A stretch of DNA of 64,000 nucleotides from Larsenimonas salina (GTDB taxonomy: Bacteria > Pseudomonadota > Gammaproteobacteria > Pseudomonadales > Halomonadaceae), in NCBI RefSeq assembly GCF_023736155.1, contig NZ_JAMLJJ010000001.1:248001-312000 (forward strand). The letters are read 5' to 3'. The notes under the pieces were generated by a model, which was not told the origin of the DNA, made no database searches, and saw only the letters and a list, made by a program, of their open reading frames with translations. Shown one piece after another: positions 44,665-53,308 of this stretch; the first letter of the stretch is position 1, and each line of letters begins with the position of its first letter. A program made the position numbers and the translations under genes.

Positions 44665-46590
44665 TCACGTTTTTTTTGTCGAGCGTGACCGGCGCGCTGT
44701 CTTCCTTCCCTTGCCGCCCTTGCTTCCCTTGCCTCGAAGCGCAGAGAAATCACTGCGCTCGACCTCTGAAATCAGCGTTTTGAGTTCATGGGTGAGCGGC
44801 TGCATGAACTGCGCGTAACGCATGCGTTTGTCGCTGATGGCCTCGAGCTGGGATTCCCAATGTGCGGTCATGTCAGGCACAACCATTCGTTTAGGCAGGC
44901 TTTTCACGAGTTGGCGTCCAATGTCGGTTGCCTTGATCTCCTTGCCGCTTTTAACCAGAAACTGCCGCTTGAACAGTAGCTCGATGATGCCGGCACGGGT
45001 GGCTTCCGTGCCGAGGCCATCGGTGTCCTTGAGAACTTTCTTGACGTCGGGGTCTGAGACAAAACGCGCGATACCGGTCATGGCCGATAGAAGGCTTGCA
45101 TCGGTAAACCGTTTCGGTGGGCTGGTTTCCTTGTCATCCACCCGGGCCTCGCGGCAGGTGAGAGCGTCGCCAACGTTGACCTCGGGCAGGGGCGTCGATG
45201 AAAACTCGGACGCCTTGGTGCCTTTTCGGGGAGGCAACAGGATTTTCCAGCCCTCCCTCAGAACCGATGTCTGTTTTGCAACGAACAGCCCACCTTCAAC
45301 CTGACTGTCGATCTGATGCTCGGCGTACTCGAACGCTGGATAGAACTGCATCAGGTATTGCCTGGCCACAAGATCGTAGATGTTCTTTTCGTCTTGGGTC
45401 AGCCGGTCGGCCGCCAGGGCCTTGGATGTCGGGATAATGGCGTGGTGTGCGCCCACCTTGGCGTCGTTCCAGGCCTTGCTTTTGAGATCAAGATTCGCCT
45501 GTTGAGCCGGGTCGCGAAGCGCGTCGCTGGTTTTGGCGATGGCCTGAGTGACCGTTCGCCGGTCACCGTAGTGCCCCTTCGGCAGATACCGGCAGTCCGA
45601 GCGCGGGTAGGTAATCAGGGTGTGGCGCTCATAGAGCTGCTGGCAGACATCCAGCGTTTTCTGGGCGTTCAGGTTGAAGCGTTTCGAGGCGTCGATCTGA
45701 AGCGTGGACAGATTATAGGGCAGCGGCGCGGCCTGCTTTTTGACTGTGCGCTCGACGTTTCGAACGTGGCCGGGTTTGCCGGTTACTTTTCCCACGACGG
45801 TGTCGGCAAGCTTTCTTGAAAGCACCCGACCCTCGTCGTCCATATACGGCGCACAGGCGTCGCTCGGGACCCACTTGGCGCTGAAGGTGTCACCGGCTGC
45901 GGTGACAAGCGTGGCAACAACCTCGTAAAACGGCTTGGGTACGAACTGTTCGATGGCTTCATCACGATGAACCACAAGGCCAAGCACCGGCGTTTGTACC
46001 CGCCCGATCGACAGCACACCGTTGTAGCCTGCGTTTTGACCGAGCAGGGTGCACAGGCGGGTCATGTTGATGCCGTAGAGCCAATCGGCCCGTGCCCGCG
46101 CCAGCGCCGAGGTGGCAAGCGGAATGAAATCGCTGTTGGGGCGAAGATCATCTAGGGCCTTCTTGATCGCGGCCGGGTTCATGTCATTGACCAGGCAGCG
46201 AAGGGTGGCGGCGCGCTTGGCCTTGCTGATGCCTGAATGATTGATCACCTCATCGACCAGAATCTGGCCGACCCGGTCGGGGTCGCCCATGTTGACAAGC
46301 TGATCGGCCTCCCTGATCAGCTTCTTGACCGTGGTGAACTGCTGGCGGGTTTTTGACTTGATCTGTTGCTTCCACTCGTCCGGTACGATCGGAAGATGCG
46401 CGCGCTTCCAGCTCTTGTAGGCGGGGTCATAGGCCTCGGGCTCGGCCTGCTCGAGCAGGTGGCCGATACACCAGGTCACCACGTCGCCCTTAGCGGTACG
46501 GATGAACCCGTCGCCTTTCTGGTGCGGTTTCGGCAGGACCTCTGCGACCGCGCGGCCCACACTTGGTTTTTCGGCGATGATCAGACGCAA
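44665..46590 (-). CDS. topB: DNA topoisomerase III
   Basis: Type IA topoisomerase that resolves precatenanes and recombination intermediates. It has 641 residues (E. coli 653). The TOPRIM start is RLIIAEKPSVGRAVAEVL, with NMGDPDRVGQILVDEV holding the acidic metal residues. The catalytic tyrosine is in LITYPRSDCRYLP. The C-terminus is basic (GKGSKGGKGRKTARRSRSTKKT). It reads leftward from a promoter flanked by a 16-bp tandem repeat array. Confidence 0.95.
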   Translation of the reverse strand: MRLIIAEKPSVGRAVAEVLPKPHQKGDGFIRTAKGDVVTWCIGHLLEQAEPEAYDPAYKSWKRAHLPIVPDEWKQQIKSKTRQQFTTVKKLIREADQLVNMGDPDRVGQILVDEVINHSGISKAKRAATLRCLVNDMNPAAIKKALDDLRPNSDFIPLATSALARARADWLYGINMTRLCTLLGQNAGYNGVLSIGRVQTPVLGLVVHRDEAIEQFVPKPFYEVVATLVTAAGDTFSAKWVPSDACAPYMDDEGRVLSRKLADTVVGKVTGKPGHVRNVERTVKKQAAPLPYNLSTLQIDASKRFNLNAQKTLDVCQQLYERHTLITYPRSDCRYLPKGHYGDRRTVTQAIAKTSDALRDPAQQANLDLKSKAWNDAKVGAHHAIIPTSKALAADRLTQDEKNIYDLVARQYLMQFYPAFEYAEHQIDSQVEGGLFVAKQTSVLREGWKILLPPRKGTKASEFSSTPLPEVNVGDALTCREARVDDKETSPPKRFTDASLLSAMTGIARFVSDPDVKKVLKDTDGLGTEATRAGIIELLFKRQFLVKSGKEIKATDIGRQLVKSLPKRMVVPDMTAHWESQLEAISDKRMRYAQFMQPLTHELKTLISEVERSDFSALRGKGSKGGKGRKTARRSRSTKKT

Positions 46591-46609
46591 AACATCAAAT
46601 CCATGTGGT

Positions 46610-46639
46610 TTTATACAGTGCTATGGTAACCACGGTCAG
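46610..46639 (-). promoter_or_regulatory. Candidate topB promoter
   Basis: On the minus strand: CTGACC (46639-46634), an 18-bp spacer, TATAAA (46615-46610), 19 nt before the topB ATG. The -10 is good and the -35 moderate. The short leader has little room for a strong ribosome site. Confidence 0.45.
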
Positions 46640-46645
46640 AGGGGC

Positions 46646-46725
46646 TGTCGATCCAGAGCACTGTCGATTCAAAGCACTGTCGATTCAGGGCACTATCGAT
46701 TTAGAACACTTTCGATTTAGAACAC
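46646..46725. repeat. Five-copy 16-bp tandem repeat upstream of topB
   Basis: Five head-to-tail units of exactly 16 bp: TGTCGATCCAGAGCAC, TGTCGATTCAAAGCAC, TGTCGATTCAGGGCAC, TATCGATTTAGAACAC, TTTCGATTTAGAACAC. All share T-N-TCGATYYA-N-N-N-CAC, written loosely. There are no spacers, so it is not a CRISPR. The array ends 6 bp from the putative topB -35 box and fills most of the gap to the next gene. Confidence 0.95.
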
Positions 46726-46739
46726 TGCTGGTCCGGGGG

Positions 46740-48641
46740 CTAGCCCAGCGCTCGACGCGCTCGAACCAGCGCACGATACCACTTCTGAGGGCGCTTGCCG
46801 GTCACCGGCGGGCGATGGGTCAGAAGGCTCACCGGGCTGTAATCGGCGCTGTGATAGCCGGCAATCATGCTGAGTGTCGCTTCACGCGCCTTGTAATGCG
46901 TGACCAGAAACTCTGCGGCCGAATCGTCCAGCGGTACGCCGTAGTGGCGCACCAGTGCCAGAGCCAGGGATTCGGCAGAGCGCGATAGATCTGGCTCAAT
47001 GCTCTTGACCATGGCCGCGCCGATCGCGGCCTTGGCCGGTGCCGACATGTTGGGTTCAAGCTGGCCGAAGTAGGCGGCGTTGGTCGCGTTGATCGCACGT
47101 TGCACTTCGGGGCGAGAGAGGTGGATATGCGGCTCGAGGGTCAGGGCCACATCGATGGCGAACCGTTTCAGCGTGTCCGAGCCGTGATTGAGCAGCGTTT
47201 CGTGGCTCAAGGGTGTGTGGCGGGGGTGCCCCCAGTGGCGAATATTGACGCCCTGCATCAGTTTCGACAGCGCCCGGCAGACGTCAGCCTTGGCCGCATC
47301 GTCGAGTGCGATGCGTTTTTCGCGAACGCGAAGGCCTCGCCGTCCGCGCCCGGTTCGAAGTTTCTGGGTCTGCTTCTCGCTTGAATGCATTTCCTCCCAG
47401 CGGGTCGACAGACGCAGCAGCTGTGCGTGGCTGCGGCCGGCGTTTTCATAAGCCTCCTGGACACTCTTGAAGAGCTTCAAGGCGTTGGTCAGGATGTCCG
47501 ATTGCTGTCGAAGGCGGGCACGGAGCTGGCTGTCGAAGGCGCGCTCGAGCTCGGCGGCGTCGCGTACGATCTGATCGGCCAGCGCATCCATTGCCTCACG
47601 AGAGCGGGCCAGGAGGACTTCGGCGCGAAGGCCTGACGCGGCGTCCTCAACCAGGGTGTCCGACTGTTCGGCGAGATAGACCGTCAGCGCCTTCACGCGT
47701 GAAAGCCCGGTGGCCTGTGCGATGCGATAGCGGGCGCGCGCGTCTTCGAGCTGATCGAGCGCCCGCGCCAGGTGCCATTGACCGCGGTACTCGAACGTCA
47801 GCATGGTGATCTCGCGCCCGCTGATCAGCTCGAACGCGAGAATCAATAGTTCCTCCACGTCCTGAAGCGTCATCAGCAGGTCGTTGTCCTGCTCGCTGGC
47901 GGCGAGAATTCGCTCGAGAAAGTTGTCATCGCGCGGCACGCCATGATGAAGGTTGGGGGCGATGCCGTAGAAACGGTCCCGCAGAAGGCCGATGGCTTCC
48001 GGCGCAACGTCGGCAAGGTCTGTGAACTGAGGCTCCAGCGTGTCGCTGTAGAGGCTGTTCAAATCCCGGATACGGGCGTATAGCCCGACCCGGCGATAGA
48101 TGTCGATCCGTGCTATGATTCGCGCCGAATCCGCATCGTTTAAAAGCTCCTGAACGGCCAGTTCGACCCCCTCGGGGGATAGGTCCTGCTTTCTGAGCAG
48201 CATGGCAGCGGCTTCACGCCGTCGGGCATCGCCTTCCAGACTTTCAACGATCAGGTTGCGGGTGGTGAGAATCAGATCCGGAAGCGTGTCGATGACGCGC
48301 GAAATCTTGGCTTCGGTACGCTCGTACTGACGCCCTCGGGTCAAATGATGCACCAGATTGGCCAGTACCCCGGCCACACCCGTAATGACCGTGTAGGAGA
48401 TGAAAAACACGTAGTTTTCCATGGTCGGTGCCTTGCCATACCCCATGAGGTAGCCGCCCCAGGCACCAATCAGAGTGACGGGTCCGGCGGTCCAGAGGAT
48501 CTGCATCAGGCTGATCGACCACGGCACCTTCTCGACCGCCTGAGTGATTCGCCGGATTTCATCACGGCCTTCACGCTCGAGGCTGACTGTTGAGGTGCGT
48601 TTTTCGTCTGCGCGGCGTTTGAGTATGGGAAGAGGCAGCAC
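46740..48641 (-). CDS. Large membrane-anchored protein, function unknown
   Basis: Not recognised. It has 633 residues. After a charged N-terminus, two membrane segments are visible (about 44-68, ISLMQILWTAGPVTLIGAWG, and 74-96, NYVFFISYTVITGVAGVLAN). The remaining 530 residues are predicted soluble, largely helical, rich in Arg/Glu/Leu with coiled-coil-like stretches (for example VRDAAELERAFDSQLRARLR). The C-terminus has no known catalytic motif. It reads leftward and is divergent from the SEC-C/TPR gene across 169 bp; its stop is at the edge of the topB repeat array. Codon use matches its neighbours. Confidence 0.8.
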   Translation of the reverse strand: MLPLPILKRRADEKRTSTVSLEREGRDEIRRITQAVEKVPWSISLMQILWTAGPVTLIGAWGGYLMGYGKAPTMENYVFFISYTVITGVAGVLANLVHHLTRGRQYERTEAKISRVIDTLPDLILTTRNLIVESLEGDARRREAAAMLLRKQDLSPEGVELAVQELLNDADSARIIARIDIYRRVGLYARIRDLNSLYSDTLEPQFTDLADVAPEAIGLLRDRFYGIAPNLHHGVPRDDNFLERILAASEQDNDLLMTLQDVEELLILAFELISGREITMLTFEYRGQWHLARALDQLEDARARYRIAQATGLSRVKALTVYLAEQSDTLVEDAASGLRAEVLLARSREAMDALADQIVRDAAELERAFDSQLRARLRQQSDILTNALKLFKSVQEAYENAGRSHAQLLRLSTRWEEMHSSEKQTQKLRTGRGRRGLRVREKRIALDDAAKADVCRALSKLMQGVNIRHWGHPRHTPLSHETLLNHGSDTLKRFAIDVALTLEPHIHLSRPEVQRAINATNAAYFGQLEPNMSAPAKAAIGAAMVKSIEPDLSRSAESLALALVRHYGVPLDDSAAEFLVTHYKAREATLSMIAGYHSADYSPVSLLTHRPPVTGKRPQKWYRALVRARRALG

Positions 48642-48810
48642 AAGAAACCTTAAGCGACAGGATGGGTCATCGGCCGCTGACTTGGCGGGCCGAGTGGCTA
48701 TAGTACCGCCTTCGTCTGGCGGTCACAAAGCGGCTTGCGTATCCTGTTCGGGTAGAAATCTTTGGCGTGGGATGTGGCATAAATACATGATGGCGCAGGG
48801 AACACTTTGA

Positions 48811-50628
48811 ATGTTGGCGAATTGGGTTGATCAGTTGCTTGGGTTTGCCACGAAAGCGCAGGCCGTCATCCATCAAGACGAGCAGTACCCCGAACTTACG
48901 CGCTGGGCCCGACGCGAGGGCGCAACGCTTTTAGGTGACGATGTGTCGCTTGCCCAGGCGTTGACGCCGCTTCTCTGGAACCAGACGCCCTTGGTCCGGT
49001 GCGGCTTTTCCTGCGAACCCTTGGCGCCGCCCGCCCTGGATGAGCCCTGCTGGTGCGATTCGGGCAAGCGGTTTGACCGCTGCTGCGGAGCGGTGACCCT
49101 GCCGGGGCCGGTGCCCTCGCATTTGATGTGGATGCTGAGCTTGCAGGAATGGCGGGGAGAGCGCCTTCGTCGTGCGCTTCTGTCACTTCAGGCACCGACC
49201 CAGGCCTTGCTCGAGGCGGCCATCATCAGTGTCGAAACCGGTCAGCTCGGCCGCGCCCAGCGCCTGCTCGAAGCCTTTTTCCAGCTCGATGAGTGGGAAG
49301 CCACGCCTGAAACGTCCGAGTCTGCCTTTGAGCTTTTGACCGATGTCTACCATGAGCGCGGATTTACGCGCAAAAAGGACGCATTTGTTGATGATATCGT
49401 CGACCGGGGGCCGAATTTTCTGAAAGGCGCGGCGCTTGAGCGGGTGTGCCTTGCGTTCATGGACAGCGACGACCTGAACGGGGCACGAGAGGCGTTTTTG
49501 AAGGCGCTCAAACTGATTCCCGACGCCCCGTCACTTGCCTACATCGAAACCATGCTCCTGCTGCATGAAGGCCAGCCCAAGGAAGCCGGCGAGCGTGCAG
49601 GCTTCTGGGCGCGTCGTCTTAAACGCCAGGCGGGGCTTGATGAGGAGTATCTGGACTTTCTGGAGCAGCTCGCGCATGCCCCGGCAGACACCCTCGCTGA
49701 GCAGATGATCTACTCCGAGGAAGAGCTGGCCGAGCCGCTTGCCATGCTGTCCACGGTCCTCATGGAATACCCTCCGGTCGAAGAGCTGCCGCTGAGCCGC
49801 AATGAATGCGGCAAGCTCATGTACTTGCCCACGCCTGATCACACCGCGGATTACACGCAGTGGCGCCAGTACTTTACCGCCGACGATGTGGGCGAGCCCG
49901 GCAAGAGCGCCAGCAGCGACCTGTGGGTCGATGCGCTCAAGTGGCTCGATGGGCTGTGCGAGCATCGAGACTGGCTGGCAACCCCTGCCATCTTGCAGGA
50001 GCTGACCATGGCGCTGGCGGTACGGTTTGGCAATCTGCCGTGGATGATGCGGCCCTTTTTCGAACCGATCGCCAAACAGTTCGAGCTATGGCTTGGCTGC
50101 ATCGAGCAGGAGCAGGGCGTCTTCAGCTGGGAAGAGGGTGACAATGACATCATCTACCAGCTCGGGCTTGGGCTGATCATGGGGATGGAGCGCGGTGATC
50201 CGCTTCGTTCAAAAGCACTGTCGGAGCGGCTTTTGAGCCTCGACAAGCAGGACGATCTGGGGCTTCGGGAGGTTCTGCTCGAACAGCACCTGCGTCAGGG
50301 CGAGGACGACAAGGCCCTGTCACTGGTCGACCCGCTCCTGCCCGAGCAGTCAGATTGGCTTGGTCTGCTGGTCGGGCGCGCCCTGGTGTTCTACCGGCTC
50401 GGACGGATGGCGGAGGCGCAAGGCGCGCTTTCCCTCATTCATCAGCACAACCCACACATGCTGACGCTTCTTGCCAGGGCCAACCCCAAGCGTGAGCACA
50501 ATGAAGCCCATTCGGTTGCGCCAGGCTCTCGGGGCGAGGCCTGGCAGTATCGTGTGCTGTTGCGTGGCCAATGGCTTGCAACGCCAGGTGCCATCGACTG
50601 GTTGAAGCGGGCACTCAAGCGGTTTTAG
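48811..50628 (+). CDS. SEC-C motif and TPR-like protein
   Basis: Soluble 605-residue protein. Near the N-terminus is a SEC-C-type zinc knuckle, C80-W-C82-x8-C91-C92 in EPCWCDSGKRFDRCCG, preceded by another cysteine pair (RCGFSCEP). The rest is mainly helical TPR-like repeats (for example LERVCLAFMDSDDLNGAREA and LLVGRALVFYRLGRMAEAQG). SEC-C motifs bind zinc and in SecA contact SecB and ribosomes; the role here is unknown. Its stop codon overlaps that of the convergent EPS gene within TTAG. Confidence 0.82.
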   Translation: MLANWVDQLLGFATKAQAVIHQDEQYPELTRWARREGATLLGDDVSLAQALTPLLWNQTPLVRCGFSCEPLAPPALDEPCWCDSGKRFDRCCGAVTLPGPVPSHLMWMLSLQEWRGERLRRALLSLQAPTQALLEAAIISVETGQLGRAQRLLEAFFQLDEWEATPETSESAFELLTDVYHERGFTRKKDAFVDDIVDRGPNFLKGAALERVCLAFMDSDDLNGAREAFLKALKLIPDAPSLAYIETMLLLHEGQPKEAGERAGFWARRLKRQAGLDEEYLDFLEQLAHAPADTLAEQMIYSEEELAEPLAMLSTVLMEYPPVEELPLSRNECGKLMYLPTPDHTADYTQWRQYFTADDVGEPGKSASSDLWVDALKWLDGLCEHRDWLATPAILQELTMALAVRFGNLPWMMRPFFEPIAKQFELWLGCIEQEQGVFSWEEGDNDIIYQLGLGLIMGMERGDPLRSKALSERLLSLDKQDDLGLREVLLEQHLRQGEDDKALSLVDPLLPEQSDWLGLLVGRALVFYRLGRMAEAQGALSLIHQHNPHMLTLLARANPKREHNEAHSVAPGSRGEAWQYRVLLRGQWLATPGAIDWLKRALKRF

Positions 50629-51812
50629 TGACCGCGCTTCAACGAGACCATTCGAAGCAGGACCTGGCGAAGCTTGGGGTATTCGGTCAAGCGAATCGCA
50701 TCGATGCAGTCGGCCACGATGTCGGGGCGCAGGCATCGCTTTGGGCCGATGAAAACGCCGCGGGTCACACGAGCGGCGTAGCCGAGAATGGCCGGTGTGT
50801 GTTCGATGTTGGGGCCGAACAGGCGCTGCTGCTGACCCACCACCTTGGCAAGCTCCCCACGCAGTGCCCGCGTCTTGCCGGCAAGCGGCAGCACCATGAC
50901 CCAAAGCAGTGCCGAGAGCAGGCGCTCGCTCTTGCCCGGTCGGTGTTGCGGTTTGAAGGCCACGCCGCGAAGCACCAGCGTACCGGCCTGACGACGGTCC
51001 TTGAACCAGTAGCCGAGTTTGGGGTCGAGCAGTTGCCCCTCGTAATAGATGCCGTTTTTAAGGCGCTGCACGCCGCCTACATGGGAGTAGGGCATTACGA
51101 CCATGTTTTCGAGTTCGGCGCCTTCCTCGAGATAGCAGCCGGTTTCGAGGCTACAGTGGCCGGTAAGCCAGGCCCCTCGCTCAACGTGGGCAACCGCCCC
51201 CATGAATCCCTGTTCAAGTACGGACGTGTCTGGCGTTGCCGTGCCGGCCGAGCCCCAGAGCCTGTCCAGAATCTCGGTGCCATGCGGGGCCACCGGCGTC
51301 TGGCGCTGCAGGATATCCATCGTCAACTGGTGATAATCCGAAAGCGAGGCGAGTAGGCACGGGCTCAACGTGCGTTCCTCTCGAAGCTCGCTCCAGCGAA
51401 GGCGAATCAGGTTGAGATCCTCCGGGCCCCGGGCGACCACGACTGGCGCGTCCTTGCCGGGTGCCTTGATCCAGTCGGGGTGCAGCAGAATATCACCGCG
51501 TACCACAAGGCAGGGATACATCACGTTGCCGCCCAGACGCAGTAGGTGTTCGCGCGGGTCACGCTCGCCAATGACCGGATAAAGCTCGATCGGCATGCCC
51601 CAGCGGTCGCTTCGATTGAACATCGCGCGAAACGACTCTGATGACCGTCCGTACAGCAGGCACGCCGCCTGAATGTCGGGCGTGTCCGCCAGAAGGTCCA
51701 GATTGCGCTCCAGCACGCTTCTTCCGACCAGGGGCAGCAGGGCGGGCGGGTAGCGCTGATCCATCGGGGCCATTTCCTGGCCCATCCGATCGGCAAGAAT
51801 GATCACTTGCAT
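50625..51812 (-). CDS. Degenerate nucleotidyltransferase-like protein of the EPS cluster
   Basis: The fold resembles sugar-1-phosphate nucleotidyltransferases followed by a short left-handed beta-helix, but the active-site signature is lost. Where active enzymes read LAGGxGTRLxPLT...PKxLLPV, this has LADRMGQEMAPM...PPALLPLVG: the GG, the catalytic Arg (E13 here) and the Lys (A24) are replaced. Residues about 205-245 (ERGAWLTGHCSLETGCYLEE) look like beta-helix turns. A hydrophobic segment (about 320-335, LLSALLWVMVLPLAG) follows. ATG 51812 is chosen for the GAGGAGA site 7-8 nt upstream; it gives 395 residues. It is last in the EPS operon. Probably regulatory or structural, as inference. Confidence 0.7.
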   Translation of the reverse strand: MQVIILADRMGQEMAPMDQRYPPALLPLVGRSVLERNLDLLADTPDIQAACLLYGRSSESFRAMFNRSDRWGMPIELYPVIGERDPREHLLRLGGNVMYPCLVVRGDILLHPDWIKAPGKDAPVVVARGPEDLNLIRLRWSELREERTLSPCLLASLSDYHQLTMDILQRQTPVAPHGTEILDRLWGSAGTATPDTSVLEQGFMGAVAHVERGAWLTGHCSLETGCYLEEGAELENMVVMPYSHVGGVQRLKNGIYYEGQLLDPKLGYWFKDRRQAGTLVLRGVAFKPQHRPGKSERLLSALLWVMVLPLAGKTRALRGELAKVVGQQQRLFGPNIEHTPAILGYAARVTRGVFIGPKRCLRPDIVADCIDAIRLTEYPKLRQVLLRMVSLKRGH

Positions 51813-51823
51813 CGACGTTCTCC

Positions 51824-53308
51824 TCAATACGCCCCACGCCCCTTGATGACGGCGGGTATGGTTCTTAGAAGCAGTTTGATGTCTTCACGAATGCCCTGTC
51901 GGTGCAGATAGAACAGATCGAGGTTGATCTGTTCGTCAAACGACAGGTCCGACCGGCCGGATACCTGCCAGAGCCCGGTCAATCCCGGCCGGGCATCAAG
52001 GCGCATTCGAGCGCGGGCCTCATAAAGCGAGACTTCCCGAGGCAGCGCGGGTCTCGGGCCGACCAGCGCCATGTCCCCCTTCAAGACGTTCCAGAGCTGC
52101 GGTATCTCATCGATGGACAGCTTTCGAATGATGCGCCCGGGTGTGGTGATCCGGGGGTCCTTTTTCATCTTGAACAGCACATTGCCCGAGGACTCATTGC
52201 GTTCGGTAAGTTCTCTCAGGCGCTCCTCGGCATCGATGTACATCGAGCGGAATTTCCACATCTTGAACAGGCTGCCGGACTGACCTACCCGCGTCTGGCT
52301 GAAAAAGATCGGGCCCTTGGAGTCGAGCTTGATCCAGAGCATGACCAGCACCAGAAAAGGCCCGCCAAAACCGAGAATCGAAAGCGACAGACCGATGTCG
52401 AGAAGCCGCCGGGCCTTCGGGCCATACCAGCGCCTGAATAGCCACCAACAGCGCCGTGCAAACGAGCGCCATTTATAAAAAGTCGGATAGTCACCTTCCA
52501 GATAGCTTCGAAGACGTCGGCAGGGGCGTTGGCCGTGTCGTGTGATGTTCAAAAGAAAGACCGGGTTGCCGACCACGTAGCGCTTCCACATGCGCTTGGG
52601 TTCCTGCATCAGTCGCCAGCTCCATTCCATGCCGATCGAGCGCAGCCATTTCGGCGCGCGGCTGACCTTCTCGGCGCTGAAATCGAATAACCCACCCACG
52701 CCCATGGCCAGTTTGACCTTGAGCCGATGGCGATAGCGTTCGACCCAAAGTTCCTGATGCGGTACGCCCATGGCAACGCACAGGAGGTCGGGGCGCGCTT
52801 CATTGATCTTGTCGATGACCTGATCGACGCCGGTGGTACCGAAAAAGCCATGCTGTACGCCAACAATCTCAAGCTTTGGAAAGCGCTGCTTGAGCTTATC
52901 CGCCATGGTATCGGCCACACCCGGCGCTGCGCCAAGCAGGAACAGCCGAAGCCCTTCCTCTGCCATCTGCTCACAGATCAGCGGAAACAGGTCCGTGCCA
53001 TTCAAGTTGGCGACCAGCGATTCGCCTACGCGCTTGCACGCGATCGCTACGCCGCTGCCATCCGGCAATACCATGTTGGTGTTCAAAAGCGCCTGATAAT
53101 AGCGGGGGTGGTTTTGAGCCACATTGGCGCAGTGAGCATTGATGAAATGCACCGTTGCATTGGTATGCGGGGCACGCATGTAATCAAACAGTGCCTCGAG
53201 CGCCTCCTCGCGGCTGATGTTAACAAACGGCAGCCCGAGAACGGTGACGGTCGGGCGTGGTGGTGCCTGCTCGTTTTCCAGTTCGACGCTATAGGCGTGT
53301 GACCCCAT
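51824..53308 (-). CDS. WecG/TagA-type glycosyltransferase fused to a priming sugar-phosphate transferase
   Basis: Two enzymes in one 494-residue chain. The N-terminal part (about 20-255) is a WecG/TagA/CpsF glycosyltransferase: INAHCANVAQNHPRY, LPDGSGVAIACKR, GAAPGVADTMADKL and VAMGVPHQELWVERYRHRL. The C-terminal part (about 295-494) is a bacterial sugar transferase of the PglC/WcaJ C-domain class: LLDIGLSLSILGF membrane helix, QTRVGQSGSLFKMWKFRSM, RKLSIDEIPQLWNVLKGDM, VGPRPALPRE and RPGLTGLWQVSGRS. It should load the first sugar on undecaprenyl phosphate and add a second residue. Its stop lies 11 bp before the next ATG. Confidence 0.9.
   Translation of the reverse strand: MGSHAYSVELENEQAPPRPTVTVLGLPFVNISREEALEALFDYMRAPHTNATVHFINAHCANVAQNHPRYYQALLNTNMVLPDGSGVAIACKRVGESLVANLNGTDLFPLICEQMAEEGLRLFLLGAAPGVADTMADKLKQRFPKLEIVGVQHGFFGTTGVDQVIDKINEARPDLLCVAMGVPHQELWVERYRHRLKVKLAMGVGGLFDFSAEKVSRAPKWLRSIGMEWSWRLMQEPKRMWKRYVVGNPVFLLNITRHGQRPCRRLRSYLEGDYPTFYKWRSFARRCWWLFRRWYGPKARRLLDIGLSLSILGFGGPFLVLVMLWIKLDSKGPIFFSQTRVGQSGSLFKMWKFRSMYIDAEERLRELTERNESSGNVLFKMKKDPRITTPGRIIRKLSIDEIPQLWNVLKGDMALVGPRPALPREVSLYEARARMRLDARPGLTGLWQVSGRSDLSFDEQINLDLFYLHRQGIREDIKLLLRTIPAVIKGRGAY

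Noticed and set aside
46646-46725. CRISPR array
   Set aside because: The 16-bp units are directly adjacent with no spacers, and no cas gene is present.
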